This document shows, one piece after another, positions 1 to 6,369 of a DNA stretch of 10,810 nt (its first letter is position 1; each line of letters begins with the position of its first letter). The notes below the pieces were generated by a model. The model was not told where the DNA came from and made no database searches. It saw only the letters and a list, made by a program, of their open reading frames with translations. A program made the position numbers and the translations under genes. This DNA comes from JAHFUI01 sp041485905 (lineage in GTDB: Bacteria > Acidobacteriota > Vicinamibacteria > Vicinamibacterales > CAVVIG01), in NCBI GenBank assembly GCA_041485905.1, contig JBGPKK010000155.1, positions 1-10,810 on the forward strand. Direction: 5' to 3'.

Positions 1-936
1 CAGCGGCGGCAGGACGTCCGGATCGGCCGGTTCGGCGGGAATCTCGATGATCTTCTCGATCCCCCACTTGCCGTCGTCGCGATGCCAGAGCCAGATGGAC
101 GCCGAGAGATCCTTCAGCGACACGACCACGCCGAGAAATCCGTAGGCCCTGGTTGGATCGTGCGCCGGGCGCAACTCAAGCGTCATTTGCTGTTCCTTGC
201 CGAGATCGAGCGCCTGCTGATGACGGCGGCGGCGCAGGTCCCAGATATGCAGCTGGTGCCCATAGCCGCCGGCCAGCAGAATCTCCGGATTCAGTCCGTT
301 CTGCACCATGTTCGGAGTGCCCCACTCGCTCGAAATCAATGTGTCGAAGCCCAGGTGCCACCAGAAATCGTAGGCGAGTGTCTGCGGTCCGCGGTCGATT
401 TCCCACTTGCCGAGAACGTCGAAACTGTCCGGATCCATCATGAACAGACCGCCTGGGCCGTCGCCGTTCGATGACCCGAGTGCGCTCATGTAGATTCCGT
501 CGGGGCCGCAATGCGTCGTGTGCGGCGCGCTGTAGCCCGTGCGCGCGGCCAGCGTATCGGCCTCGATCACTTTGGCCAGGGTCGGCTTGCGCGGGTCGGG
601 TTTCGTATCGATGATGTGAATTCGGGATGACGCGATCCCCGGAACGATCAGGTAACGCCGCTCCATGTGCGGAAGGGGCGCGTAGGGACCCAGGCAGGAA
701 CTGCACGCGTTCCAGCCGAAGTGGTGCAGCTCATCGCCGGGATTGGGCATATCCAATTGCCCGACCAGGTTTCCGTAGCCCGAGGAGGTGCTTTCGACAT
801 CCACGACGCCCAATCGGTCGGGGCGGCCATCCTTCTTGGGGTTGATGACAGCTACGTACGCCAGTTTCTCCGGCGGCGCCTGCATGGCCATCCTGGGTGA
901 GGGGTAGAAGGTGGGATCGGGTTTCCAGAGTGCCAC
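1..936 (-). CDS. Selenium-binding protein / methanethiol oxidase (SBP56 family), 3' part cut by window edge
   Basis: An open frame of 312 codons without a stop runs from a GTG at 936 off the left edge. It begins V-A-L-W-K-P-D-P-T-F-Y-P-S-P. The SBP56 hallmark HHFGWNACSSC lies at residues 71-81, where CSSC is the selenium-binding cysteine motif of human SELENBP1. HTTHC follows at 139-143, then FWWHLGF, SSEWGTPNMVQNG and GGYGHQLHIWDLRRRRHQQA, all closely matching the family. Family members are usually about 460 residues, so roughly a third is missing. Known members oxidise methanethiol to formaldehyde, hydrogen sulfide and hydrogen peroxide, with copper bound by conserved histidines; that activity here is inferred. 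The GTG start is supported by GGAG six bases upstream, and an ATG at 953 is out of frame. No signal peptide is visible. It is transcribed divergently from the SMP-30-like gene. Confidence 0.93.
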   Translation of the reverse strand, partial: MALWKPDPTFYPSPRMAMQAPPEKLAYVAVINPKKDGRPDRLGVVDVESTSSGYGNLVGQLDMPNPGDELHHFGWNACSSCLGPYAPLPHMERRYLIVPGIASSRIHIIDTKPDPRKPTLAKVIEADTLAARTGYSAPHTTHCGPDGIYMSALGSSNGDGPGGLFMMDPDSFDVLGKWEIDRGPQTLAYDFWWHLGFDTLISSEWGTPNMVQNGLNPEILLAGGYGHQLHIWDLRRRRHQQALDLGKEQQMTLELRPAHDPTRAYGFLGVVVSLKDLSASIWLWHRDDGKWGIEKIIEIPAEPADPDVLPPL

Positions 937-976
937 GCGTGACTCCTTTCCATGTGGATCAGATGGAGGCCGCGAG

Positions 977-985
977 CATATACCA
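977..985 (-). promoter_or_regulatory. Candidate extended -10 promoter for the SBP56 gene
   Basis: Read on the minus strand, TGGTATATG (a TGn followed by TATATG) lies about 41 nt before the GTG start at 936, giving a leader of roughly 30 nt that contains the GGAG ribosome site. No good -35 box is visible; the nearest, TTCGGT at 1007-1002, is 19 bp away. Weak evidence, from sequence only. Confidence 0.35.
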
Positions 986-1107
986 GCCCGCTCTTTCTGA
1001 GACCGAATGTTGGATGAGCCGCCATGTCCGTGGGTGGCGGCGGGGTCGTTGAGCTCTCGGGCTTCGGCCCGCCGTGCGCCGGCAACGGCCGGAACGATCG
1101 AGAGACC

Positions 1108-1140
1108 ACCGATCGCCGCGGGCTGACGGCCGCGATCGGT
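1108..1140. repeat. Perfect 9-bp inverted repeat (stem-loop or operator)
   Basis: ACCGATCGC at 1108-1116 is matched by GCGATCGGT at 1132-1140 across a 15-nt loop. It lies between divergent genes, 150-190 bp from each start, with no T-run beside it. It could be a regulator site, a transcript hairpin or chance in GC-rich DNA. Confidence 0.45.
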
Positions 1141-1292
1141 CATCTTGAGCCGGATCCCCGCATGAACTTGATTCTCTCCCACGGCGTGCAGGCGCCTCGA
1201 GCGGCGTGGCGATCGGCGGTTGTCGCGCGCGCGGAGACGTGTGCCACGGCGCCTCACGCTCGAATCTGTTCGCCCTGTTCGCAGGCTCGCCG

Positions 1293-1320
1293 TTGACATC
1301 CTCGTGCCCGGAGCGATAAT
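1293..1320 (+). promoter_or_regulatory. Sigma70-type promoter for the SMP-30-like gene
   Basis: A perfect -35 box TTGACA (1293-1298) and a -10 box GATAAT (1315-1320, five of six consensus bases) are separated by 16 bp. The ATG at 1330 is only nine bases after the -10 box, so transcription would begin within a few bases of the start codon. No Shine-Dalgarno sequence sits at a usable distance; a GGAG at 1310-1313 is too far away. A leaderless or nearly leaderless message is the natural reading. Confidence 0.7.
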
Positions 1321-1329
1321 CGGCGCGTC

Positions 1330-2343
1330 ATGAAATCAACAACAGCGTTCGCGACTGCGTCGTGTCTCGTTGCCTCGGTCAGCGTGTGCCACATCCTCGC
1401 GGCCCAGCAGCGGGGCGCCGCACAGCCACAAGGCATAAGGGAGGTGACGGTCACCGAAATTCCTGGTGTCGTCACCGCTGGAGCGAAATGGCGGCTTGCG
1501 TGGCAGGGAACAGACAACGCCGACGGCATCATTGGGACCGCAGACGAAGGCGTGCTGTTCGCGCAGGAGCAGCCGAACCAGGTCAGCAAGCTCGACAAGA
1601 ACGATCGCTTTTCTGTCTTTCTGAAAGACACCCATGGCACAGGTTCACTGACGATCGACTCGAAGGGCCGCATCATCGCGGTGGAACGAACCTGTACCGA
1701 TCCCGGAAGACGGGGAGGAACCCCCTGCGCCGAGCCGACCGTAGTCGGCATGCTCGCTCCAACACGCAGGGTCCTGGCGGATAACTTCGACGGCAAGCCG
1801 CTCGGGCGCCTCAACGATCTCGTGGCCGATAAGAAGGGCGGTGTGTATTTCACCGTCGGCGGCGCGTACTACGCGAATCCGGGGGGCCACGTGACCAGTC
1901 TCGGCGACGACATCCGCGCAAATGGAATCATGCTCAGTCGCGACGAGAAGATCGTCTACGTGACCAACGGCGGCGTGATTCTGGCGTTCGACATTGAGCC
2001 GGATGGCACGGTCAGGAACCGGCGGGACTTCGGAGCGCTTGCAGCGGGCGGCGGGGGGGACGGCATGGCGATCGATGCTGCGGGTCGTCTTTACGTCACG
2101 TCCGGCCCCGGCGTTCAGGTGCTGAGCCCGGAAGGAAAGTTTCTGGGCCTCATTCCGACACCGCGGAGCGCGATCAGCGTCGCCTTTTCAGGACCCGACA
2201 AGAGAACGCTTTACGTTGTCGGCAGCGGCGCCCTCGGACCGGACGGGAAGGAGCTCACCACGCCCGAAGGCGTGCGAAACAACGCCAAGACGATTTTCAA
2301 GCTGCCGATGCTGGCGCAGGGTTTCAAGGGCCGCGCCAAGTAG
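1330..2343 (+). CDS. Exported SMP-30/gluconolactonase/LRE-family beta-propeller protein
   Basis: 337 residues. The N-terminus (MKST then a hydrophobic stretch to about residue 25, ending ILAA before QQ) looks like a Sec signal peptide, so the product is probably periplasmic. The rest shows the repeating beta-propeller pattern of the SMP-30 family: GRLNDLVADKKGGVYFT at 159-175, ANGIMLSRDEKIVYVTN at 197-213 and GDGMAIDAAGRLYVTS at 243-258. In studied members the Asn of RxND and the Asp of the DGMA-type motif bind the catalytic metal; N162 and D244 are the likely equivalents. The length fits the family's usual 290-350 residues. Family members hydrolyse sugar lactones or organophosphates, but the substrate cannot be read from the sequence. 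It converges with the amidohydrolase gene, with 21 bp between stop codons and no clear terminator. Confidence 0.88.
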   Translation: MKSTTAFATASCLVASVSVCHILAAQQRGAAQPQGIREVTVTEIPGVVTAGAKWRLAWQGTDNADGIIGTADEGVLFAQEQPNQVSKLDKNDRFSVFLKDTHGTGSLTIDSKGRIIAVERTCTDPGRRGGTPCAEPTVVGMLAPTRRVLADNFDGKPLGRLNDLVADKKGGVYFTVGGAYYANPGGHVTSLGDDIRANGIMLSRDEKIVYVTNGGVILAFDIEPDGTVRNRRDFGALAAGGGGDGMAIDAAGRLYVTSGPGVQVLSPEGKFLGLIPTPRSAISVAFSGPDKRTLYVVGSGALGPDGKELTTPEGVRNNAKTIFKLPMLAQGFKGRAK

Positions 2344-2364
2344 AATCCCGAGCCAGCCTCCGCG

Positions 2365-3714
2365 CTATCGTCCGGGGGCCAGCTCGTTCTTCACGACCTT
2401 CCCGCCCTTCATCACGAACTTCACCCGTTTCAGTTCGGTGATGTCGGCCAGCGGGTCGCCGGATACCGCGATCAGATCGGCGTATTTCCCCTTGTCGATC
2501 GATCCAATCCGGTCCTGCCATCCCAGCACCTCGGCGTTGATCGTGGTCCCAGCCTGGATGGCCCTTGCCGGACTGATGCCGGCGCGCTTCACCAACGCCT
2601 CGAAATCGAGCGCCTGCGTCCCATGGGCGTAGGTCGAGCCGTCGGCTCCGCTGCCCATCATCACTTTCATTCCCCTGGTCGCGGCCGCCATCGTCACGGC
2701 CTTCTCGAAAATAGGAATCATGCGGTATTTGCCGCCGGTGCTCTTATTGTCGTTATCGTCCATGTACGGCTCGAGGTAGCGGACAAAGGTCGGATCGTAA
2801 TAGAGGCCTCTTTGCACCATCATGTTGGCCTGCTCCTGATCCAGGCCGAATGCGTGCTCGATGGTGTCGCAGCCGGCCACGATAGAGTTCTTCTGTCCCT
2901 CTCCTCCAAGAACATGACAGGCTGTCTTATGACCGAGGCGATGCGCCTCGTCGATCAACGCTTGTAATACGGGCATTGGATAGGTCAGTTGATACTGGGC
3001 CTGACCCGTCGCTGTGAAGGAGTAAGCCCCCGTCGGGAACAGCTTGATCCAATCCGCTCCACGTCCAATCTGATCGCGGACGGCTGCGCGCGCTTCTTCC
3101 ACGGAGCGAACCACCGTGCTGGCTAATGGGTTCGCCGCGGTCGTGGCGGGCGTTGCGCCCCACGCGATTCCCAAGGTCGACACCTGATACCTGGGCCCAT
3201 CCATGCGCCCCTGGTTGATGGCGTCGCGGATCTCGACGTCGGCGTATCCATTGCCATGGGAGCCCATGTCACGCGCAGTCGTGAACCCTGCGCGCAGGTC
3301 TGCCTGTGCGTTCTGGACGGCGATGAGCATCGAGCTCTCCGTCGTCGCCTTTGGTCCGCGCGTGTTGAACATGTGCGTATGCGCATCGATCAGGCCTGGG
3401 AGAACCGTCGCCTGACTGAGGTCGATGATTCGAGCGCCCGCAGGAATCTTGACTTGAGCCTCGGGTCCGACAGCCGCGATACGTTCGCCCTCGAGAAGCA
3501 CCACCTGTTTGGTCAACATGAGGCCGGCCTTGCTGTCGAACAAGCGTCCGGCGCGCACGGCTACAGATGGAGGAGCCGGCGGGCATTGAAAGACGCCGCC
3601 CTCGGGTCCCACGCATGGTTGCGGACCCGCTCCCCGCCACGGAGCCTGCGGGCTCTGCGCCCCAACGGTGATCGCAGCCACGAGGATCCCGAACGCCGTG
3701 GATTTGCATAGCAT
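2365..3714 (-). CDS. Exported metal-dependent amidohydrolase (imidazolonepropionase/prolidase-like)
   Basis: 449 residues from the ATG at 3714. A TTG at 3732 would extend it, but the strong GGAGGGC ribosome site lies between the two, eight bases before the ATG. MLCKSTAFGILVAAITVGA is a signal peptide, probably cut before QS. A Pro/Gly-rich linker with two cysteines (C34, C44) follows. The TIM-barrel amidohydrolase motifs are in order: DAHTH with metal histidines 112 and 114, a likely carbamylated lysine K224 in WIKLFPTG, H267 in ACHVLGG, H287 in TIEHAFGLD, and D358 in SGADGSTYAHG. The C-terminus has the usual IGSIDKGKYADLIAVSGDPL seal. This points to a binuclear metal site hydrolysing an amide, peptide or cyclic amide outside the cytoplasm; the substrate is unknown. 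It follows the exported alpha/beta hydrolase by 62 nt containing a hairpin. Confidence 0.9.
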   Translation of the reverse strand: MLCKSTAFGILVAAITVGAQSPQAPWRGAGPQPCVGPEGGVFQCPPAPPSVAVRAGRLFDSKAGLMLTKQVVLLEGERIAAVGPEAQVKIPAGARIIDLSQATVLPGLIDAHTHMFNTRGPKATTESSMLIAVQNAQADLRAGFTTARDMGSHGNGYADVEIRDAINQGRMDGPRYQVSTLGIAWGATPATTAANPLASTVVRSVEEARAAVRDQIGRGADWIKLFPTGAYSFTATGQAQYQLTYPMPVLQALIDEAHRLGHKTACHVLGGEGQKNSIVAGCDTIEHAFGLDQEQANMMVQRGLYYDPTFVRYLEPYMDDNDNKSTGGKYRMIPIFEKAVTMAAATRGMKVMMGSGADGSTYAHGTQALDFEALVKRAGISPARAIQAGTTINAEVLGWQDRIGSIDKGKYADLIAVSGDPLADITELKRVKFVMKGGKVVKNELAPGR

Positions 3715-3720
3715 CGGACA

Positions 3721-3727
3721 GCCCTCC
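3721..3727 (-). promoter_or_regulatory. Strong ribosome-binding site that fixes the amidohydrolase start
   Basis: On the minus strand GGAGGGC lies just before the ATG at 3714, with GGAGG eight bases from it. It falls inside the extension that a TTG start at 3732 would give, so the ATG is the better start. Confidence 0.75.
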
Positions 3728-3745
3728 AGCAACTAATGGACGTAG

Positions 3746-3767
3746 GGCGGACCTTATGAGGTCCGCC
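3746..3767 (-). terminator. Hairpin between alpha/beta hydrolase and amidohydrolase genes
   Basis: GGCGGACCT (3746-3754) and AGGTCCGCC (3759-3767) form a perfect 9-bp stem with a 4-nt loop, nine bases after the stop of the alpha/beta hydrolase gene. No T-run follows on the minus strand, so it may be a partial terminator, an attenuator or an mRNA-protecting stem rather than a classic intrinsic terminator. It lies upstream of the amidohydrolase ribosome site and does not cover it. Confidence 0.5.
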
Positions 3768-3776
3768 ATTGGATGA

Positions 3777-4865
3777 TCAACGGCGGCGAGTGCTCTTCTT
3801 GCCTTCGACGTGGTTGTCAATCCACGCCAACAGGAGGTCGGCGAGCTGCAAACTATTTCTGTCCTGCATCAGCATGTGACTGTTGCCGCGGATCCCGAGT
3901 GCGGGCAGATGCATCATCTCGGCATCGCCTCCTCCGTCCTTCACCTGCTGGACAAATTTCTGGCAGCTCTCGAACGACGCGGCCCATGAAGCAGGCCCTC
4001 CCTGAACGTCCCCGAGGTGGTCGCCGAACATCACCAGAGTGGGAATCTTCGCCAGCGTCGAAATCTGGGACGCCGTCAACGTCGGACAGGGCATCTCAAT
4101 CGAGATGATGCCTTTCACGCCCGCGGGATCGATCAGCGCCGCCTGCTCAGGGAAGAAGCCGGATTCTGAGTGCCCCATCAGGACGGCCCCGCGCAGCCGC
4201 ACAGCGAGCGCCGCCATGTTGGTCCATGTGGGATTGGGCATCGGAAGCGCCGAGTTGAGGTCCGGGATCATTTGCTTATAGAGCTCCTCAACGGCCTCCA
4301 CTGGAAACTGCCCGTCGGGAAACGGCACGTTGAAGCTGGGACCGAAGCGGAACACCGACCATGCGACCTGATGACTGGCCGCAAGGACGTTTGGAAGCTG
4401 ACTGGGTGGCACAGTGCCGGCCTTGACTGCGTTGATCGTCGTCGGATCGAAACCCGAACGGGCGCGCGAAACCTGATCGGCCAGATATACGGAGCGGTTC
4501 TTCCGAACGAAGTATTCGTTCCAACCCATCCGCCCGTCCGGCGTCGTTTCCCAGGTCTTGCTGCTCAGGCAACATCCGTGCACCATGACGACCGGCACGT
4601 GCTGATCACCGGCGGGAGGAATCTGATACTGCACGTACATCTGGTTGATGGTGATCTCGCCAACGGTCAACGGACCCGCCCCGCGACCCGTGGCATTGAC
4701 AGTCTTTGACTCACCGCCCACAAAGAAGCTGCCCTGGCTCGCCAGGACGAGCGGTTTCTTGCCCTCATCCCGTCGTTTATCGTCGGCCGAACTCGGGCCC
4801 GCCGTTGCGGCCAACAGCATCAAAGCGACGGTCCAGCGGAGCACCCTCATGATTGTCGATTTCAT
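3777..4865 (-). CDS. Exported alpha/beta hydrolase (esterase-like)
   Basis: 362 residues from the ATG at 4865, which has AGGAG four bases upstream. The frame stays open to 5006, but that extension runs inside the neighbouring gene and would bury the signal peptide. Residues 1-27 (Lys/Arg, hydrophobic VALMLLAATAG, then SSA before DD) form the signal peptide. VVMVHGCC at 92-99 supplies the oxyanion turn. GHSESG holds the likely nucleophile S233, the acid is probably D282 in VMFGDH, and the histidine is H330 in GNSHM. The lid region between residues 110 and 220 is long and matches no family I can name. Substrate unknown: ester or lactone hydrolysis is inferred from the fold. A TATAAC at 4913-4908, overlapping the stop codon of the upstream gene, could be a -10 box for separate transcription, though no -35 box is seen. 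The C-terminus is very basic (KKSTRRR). Confidence 0.87.
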   Translation of the reverse strand: MKSTIMRVLRWTVALMLLAATAGPSSADDKRRDEGKKPLVLASQGSFFVGGESKTVNATGRGAGPLTVGEITINQMYVQYQIPPAGDQHVPVVMVHGCCLSSKTWETTPDGRMGWNEYFVRKNRSVYLADQVSRARSGFDPTTINAVKAGTVPPSQLPNVLAASHQVAWSVFRFGPSFNVPFPDGQFPVEAVEELYKQMIPDLNSALPMPNPTWTNMAALAVRLRGAVLMGHSESGFFPEQAALIDPAGVKGIISIEMPCPTLTASQISTLAKIPTLVMFGDHLGDVQGGPASWAASFESCQKFVQQVKDGGGDAEMMHLPALGIRGNSHMLMQDRNSLQLADLLLAWIDNHVEGKKSTRRR

Positions 4866-4908
4866 CGCGCTCCTGTCCACGCGCGTTTTGCGCTTGAGAT
4901 GCGCACCG

Positions 4909-5361
4909 TTATACACCAAGAGACCGCCGCGGCTCGCCAAATCGGCCGTCGATGAATGCGACGAGCTCGGCGATCGATCCATACCCGAAAGTGGTGCAGG
5001 CCGCATCGCAGTTTCCGGTGACGAGCCGTGAGATCGCGTGCCGTCTCGCGATGTCGTACAGCAGAACTACCTGCTGTCCTGTGCCGTGCGCGCGGCCGAG
5101 GACGTACCCGACCTCGAACCCGACGCCGTAGCTCGAACCGGATGCTTCGGCCACCAGCACATCGCAGCTCGACAGCCAGTCGAGGTCGCGGCGATACACG
5201 GCGTCTTCCGTGAGCTGCGATTCGACATGCTCGACATCGTCGGCCAGCAAGTGAGTGGTGAGCACCTCATGACCGTGGGCCTGCAACCGCTGGCAGATCG
5301 CGCGTCCGGCCTCGACGCCGCCGCGGTCGCCGCGAACCGTGCACGCCAGATAAATACGCAC
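4909..5361 (-). CDS. DNPH1/Rcl-like 2'-deoxynucleoside 5'-phosphate N-hydrolase (nucleoside 2-deoxyribosyltransferase fold)
   Basis: 150 residues, the usual size for this family, starting at GTG 5361 with only a weak AGAG ribosome site. Residue order and spacing match mammalian DNPH1: IYLACTVRGDRGG at 3-15 (compare YFCGSIRGG), RDLDWLSSCDVLVAEA at 58-73, GVGFEVG at 79-85 and SRLVTG at 111-116. From memory, the rat Rcl active-site residues are Y13, R19, D69, E93 and S117. Y4, R10, D59, E83 and S111 occupy the equivalent places, and D59 to E83 is 24 residues, as in rat. Such enzymes cleave the N-glycosidic bond of deoxynucleoside monophosphates, including 5-hydroxymethyl-dUMP in humans, and related bacterial enzymes act on CMP derivatives in nucleoside-antibiotic pathways. 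The exact substrate is not determinable. The CDF gene ends 20 nt upstream, suggesting co-transcription. Confidence 0.82.
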   Translation of the reverse strand: MRIYLACTVRGDRGGVEAGRAICQRLQAHGHEVLTTHLLADDVEHVESQLTEDAVYRRDLDWLSSCDVLVAEASGSSYGVGFEVGYVLGRAHGTGQQVVLLYDIARRHAISRLVTGNCDAACTTFGYGSIAELVAFIDGRFGEPRRSLGV

Positions 5362-5381
5362 TGGAGCTCTTTAGCCCCTCA

Positions 5382-6368
5382 TCACGATTCGAGCGAGCGG
5401 CTCACGGATCGCTGGCCCATGCAGTACATGTCGTTGGCCTCGCAGCCTTCGACTTCCACCTGGACCGTCGTGTGCGTGATGTTGAAGCGATGTTCGATGT
5501 CGTGCACGACGGCGCGCAGGACCTGTTGTCCCTCCCGGACGCTTTGTTCCGCCACCAGGATGTGACAACTGCAGGCGACGACGCCGGGACCGACCATCCA
5601 GACATGCAGATCGTGCACGTCGAGCACGCCCCTCACGTTCTTGATCGCGGCGATGACGTCGGGCATGTCGGTCCCGGCCGGTGTGCCTTCGAGGAGCACG
5701 GTGGCGCTCTCGCTCAGGACACCGTAGCTGCTGAAGAGAATCAGCCCCGCGATGAGCAGCGACACGATCGGATCGGCGAGCGGCGCGTCGGTCGTGGCGA
5801 CCAGGACCCCGGCGACGACGACGCCGAATGCCGACACCGCATCGCCGAGCATGTGGAGATACGCGCTGCGGACGTTGATGTTCTGCGCCGACCCGCGGCG
5901 CAGCCACAGACCGATCGCGCCGTTGACGACGATCGCAACGGCAGCGACGGCAATCATCACTTCACCGTTGGCGTCGCCCGGGTGACGCAATCGGGCGATC
6001 GCTTCCCATCCGATGAAGAGCGCAATCACCACGAGCGACACCGCGTTGGCGAGGGCAGCCAATACCCCGACACGGTGGTAACCAAAGGTCATCCCGTGGT
6101 GCGACGGCTTGTTCGCGATCCAGAGCGCGTACCAACTGAAGGTCAGCGCGGCAGCGTCGGCCAGATTGTGTCCGGCGTCGGAGAGAAGCGCGAGGCTGTG
6201 CGCATACCATCCGAAGACGGCCTCGACCGCCACGAACGCAATGGTGACCGCGATCGCGGCGCCCATCGTCTTGTCCGACACGTTCGGCGGAACGTGCGAG
6301 TGAGCGTGGCCGTGGCCGGAACGATCGTGATCGTCGTGTGACGCCGCTGCTACTGACGTGTTGCTCAC
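5382..6368 (-). CDS. Cation diffusion facilitator (CDF) metal efflux protein, CzcD/ZitB type
   Basis: 328 residues from GTG 6368. A His-rich cytoplasmic N-terminus (HDDHDRSGHGHAHSH, residues 11-25) precedes six predicted membrane segments, roughly 36-54, 59-84, 99-123, 136-156, 170-191 and 200-216. The transport-site pairs H67-D71 (HNLAD, segment 2) and H172-D176 (HMLGD, segment 5) form the HxxxD/HxxxD arrangement typical of zinc-type CDF exporters, which exchange metal for protons. The C-terminal cytoplasmic domain (about 220-310) carries DLHVWMVGPG and ITHTTVQVE, as in CzcD. The tail contains C309 and C316 plus extra residues beyond the usual end. The start follows the mgtE stop by one base (TAA g GTG) with no properly spaced ribosome site, which suggests translational coupling. 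Zinc specificity is inferred. Confidence 0.93.
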   Translation of the reverse strand: MSNTSVAAASHDDHDRSGHGHAHSHVPPNVSDKTMGAAIAVTIAFVAVEAVFGWYAHSLALLSDAGHNLADAAALTFSWYALWIANKPSHHGMTFGYHRVGVLAALANAVSLVVIALFIGWEAIARLRHPGDANGEVMIAVAAVAIVVNGAIGLWLRRGSAQNINVRSAYLHMLGDAVSAFGVVVAGVLVATTDAPLADPIVSLLIAGLILFSSYGVLSESATVLLEGTPAGTDMPDVIAAIKNVRGVLDVHDLHVWMVGPGVVACSCHILVAEQSVREGQQVLRAVVHDIEHRFNITHTTVQVEVEGCEANDMYCMGQRSVSRSLES

Positions 6369-6369
6369 C

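Larger units (their letters stand above)
937..1329. other. Divergent intergenic region, about 390 bp
   Basis: No convincing gene lies between the SBP56 start and the SMP-30-like start. Short open frames cross it (for example plus 1024-1296), but their translations are low-complexity, resemble no family I know, and lack a ribosome site. The stretch holds a candidate promoter for the left gene (977-985), a perfect 9-bp inverted repeat (1108-1140), two copies of GGCGCCTC (near 1193 and 1248), and the promoter of the right gene (1293-1320). Confidence 0.6.

Noticed and set aside
176..706. A 176-codon minus-strand frame inside the SBP56 region
   Set aside because: It is a different frame from the GTG-initiated SBP56 reading, which shows continuous family similarity; the alternative product is Arg/Pro-rich and unrecognisable.
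852..1109. Minus-strand frame covering the SBP56 start and the intergenic region
   Set aside because: Out of frame with SBP56, no ribosome site, low-complexity translation.
1024..1296. Possible small plus-strand gene of 90 codons in the 937-1329 gap
   Set aside because: No ribosome site, no recognisable domain, and it runs over the promoter of the next gene.
4866..5006. Upstream extension of the alpha/beta hydrolase to 5006
   Set aside because: It would overlap the DNPH1-like gene by about 100 bp and place an internal signal peptide; the ATG at 4865 has its own AGGAG.
5472..6341. A 289-codon plus-strand open frame opposite the CDF gene
   Set aside because: Complement of a clear CDF transporter; the composition (many D, R, H, E and G) is typical of an antisense shadow.
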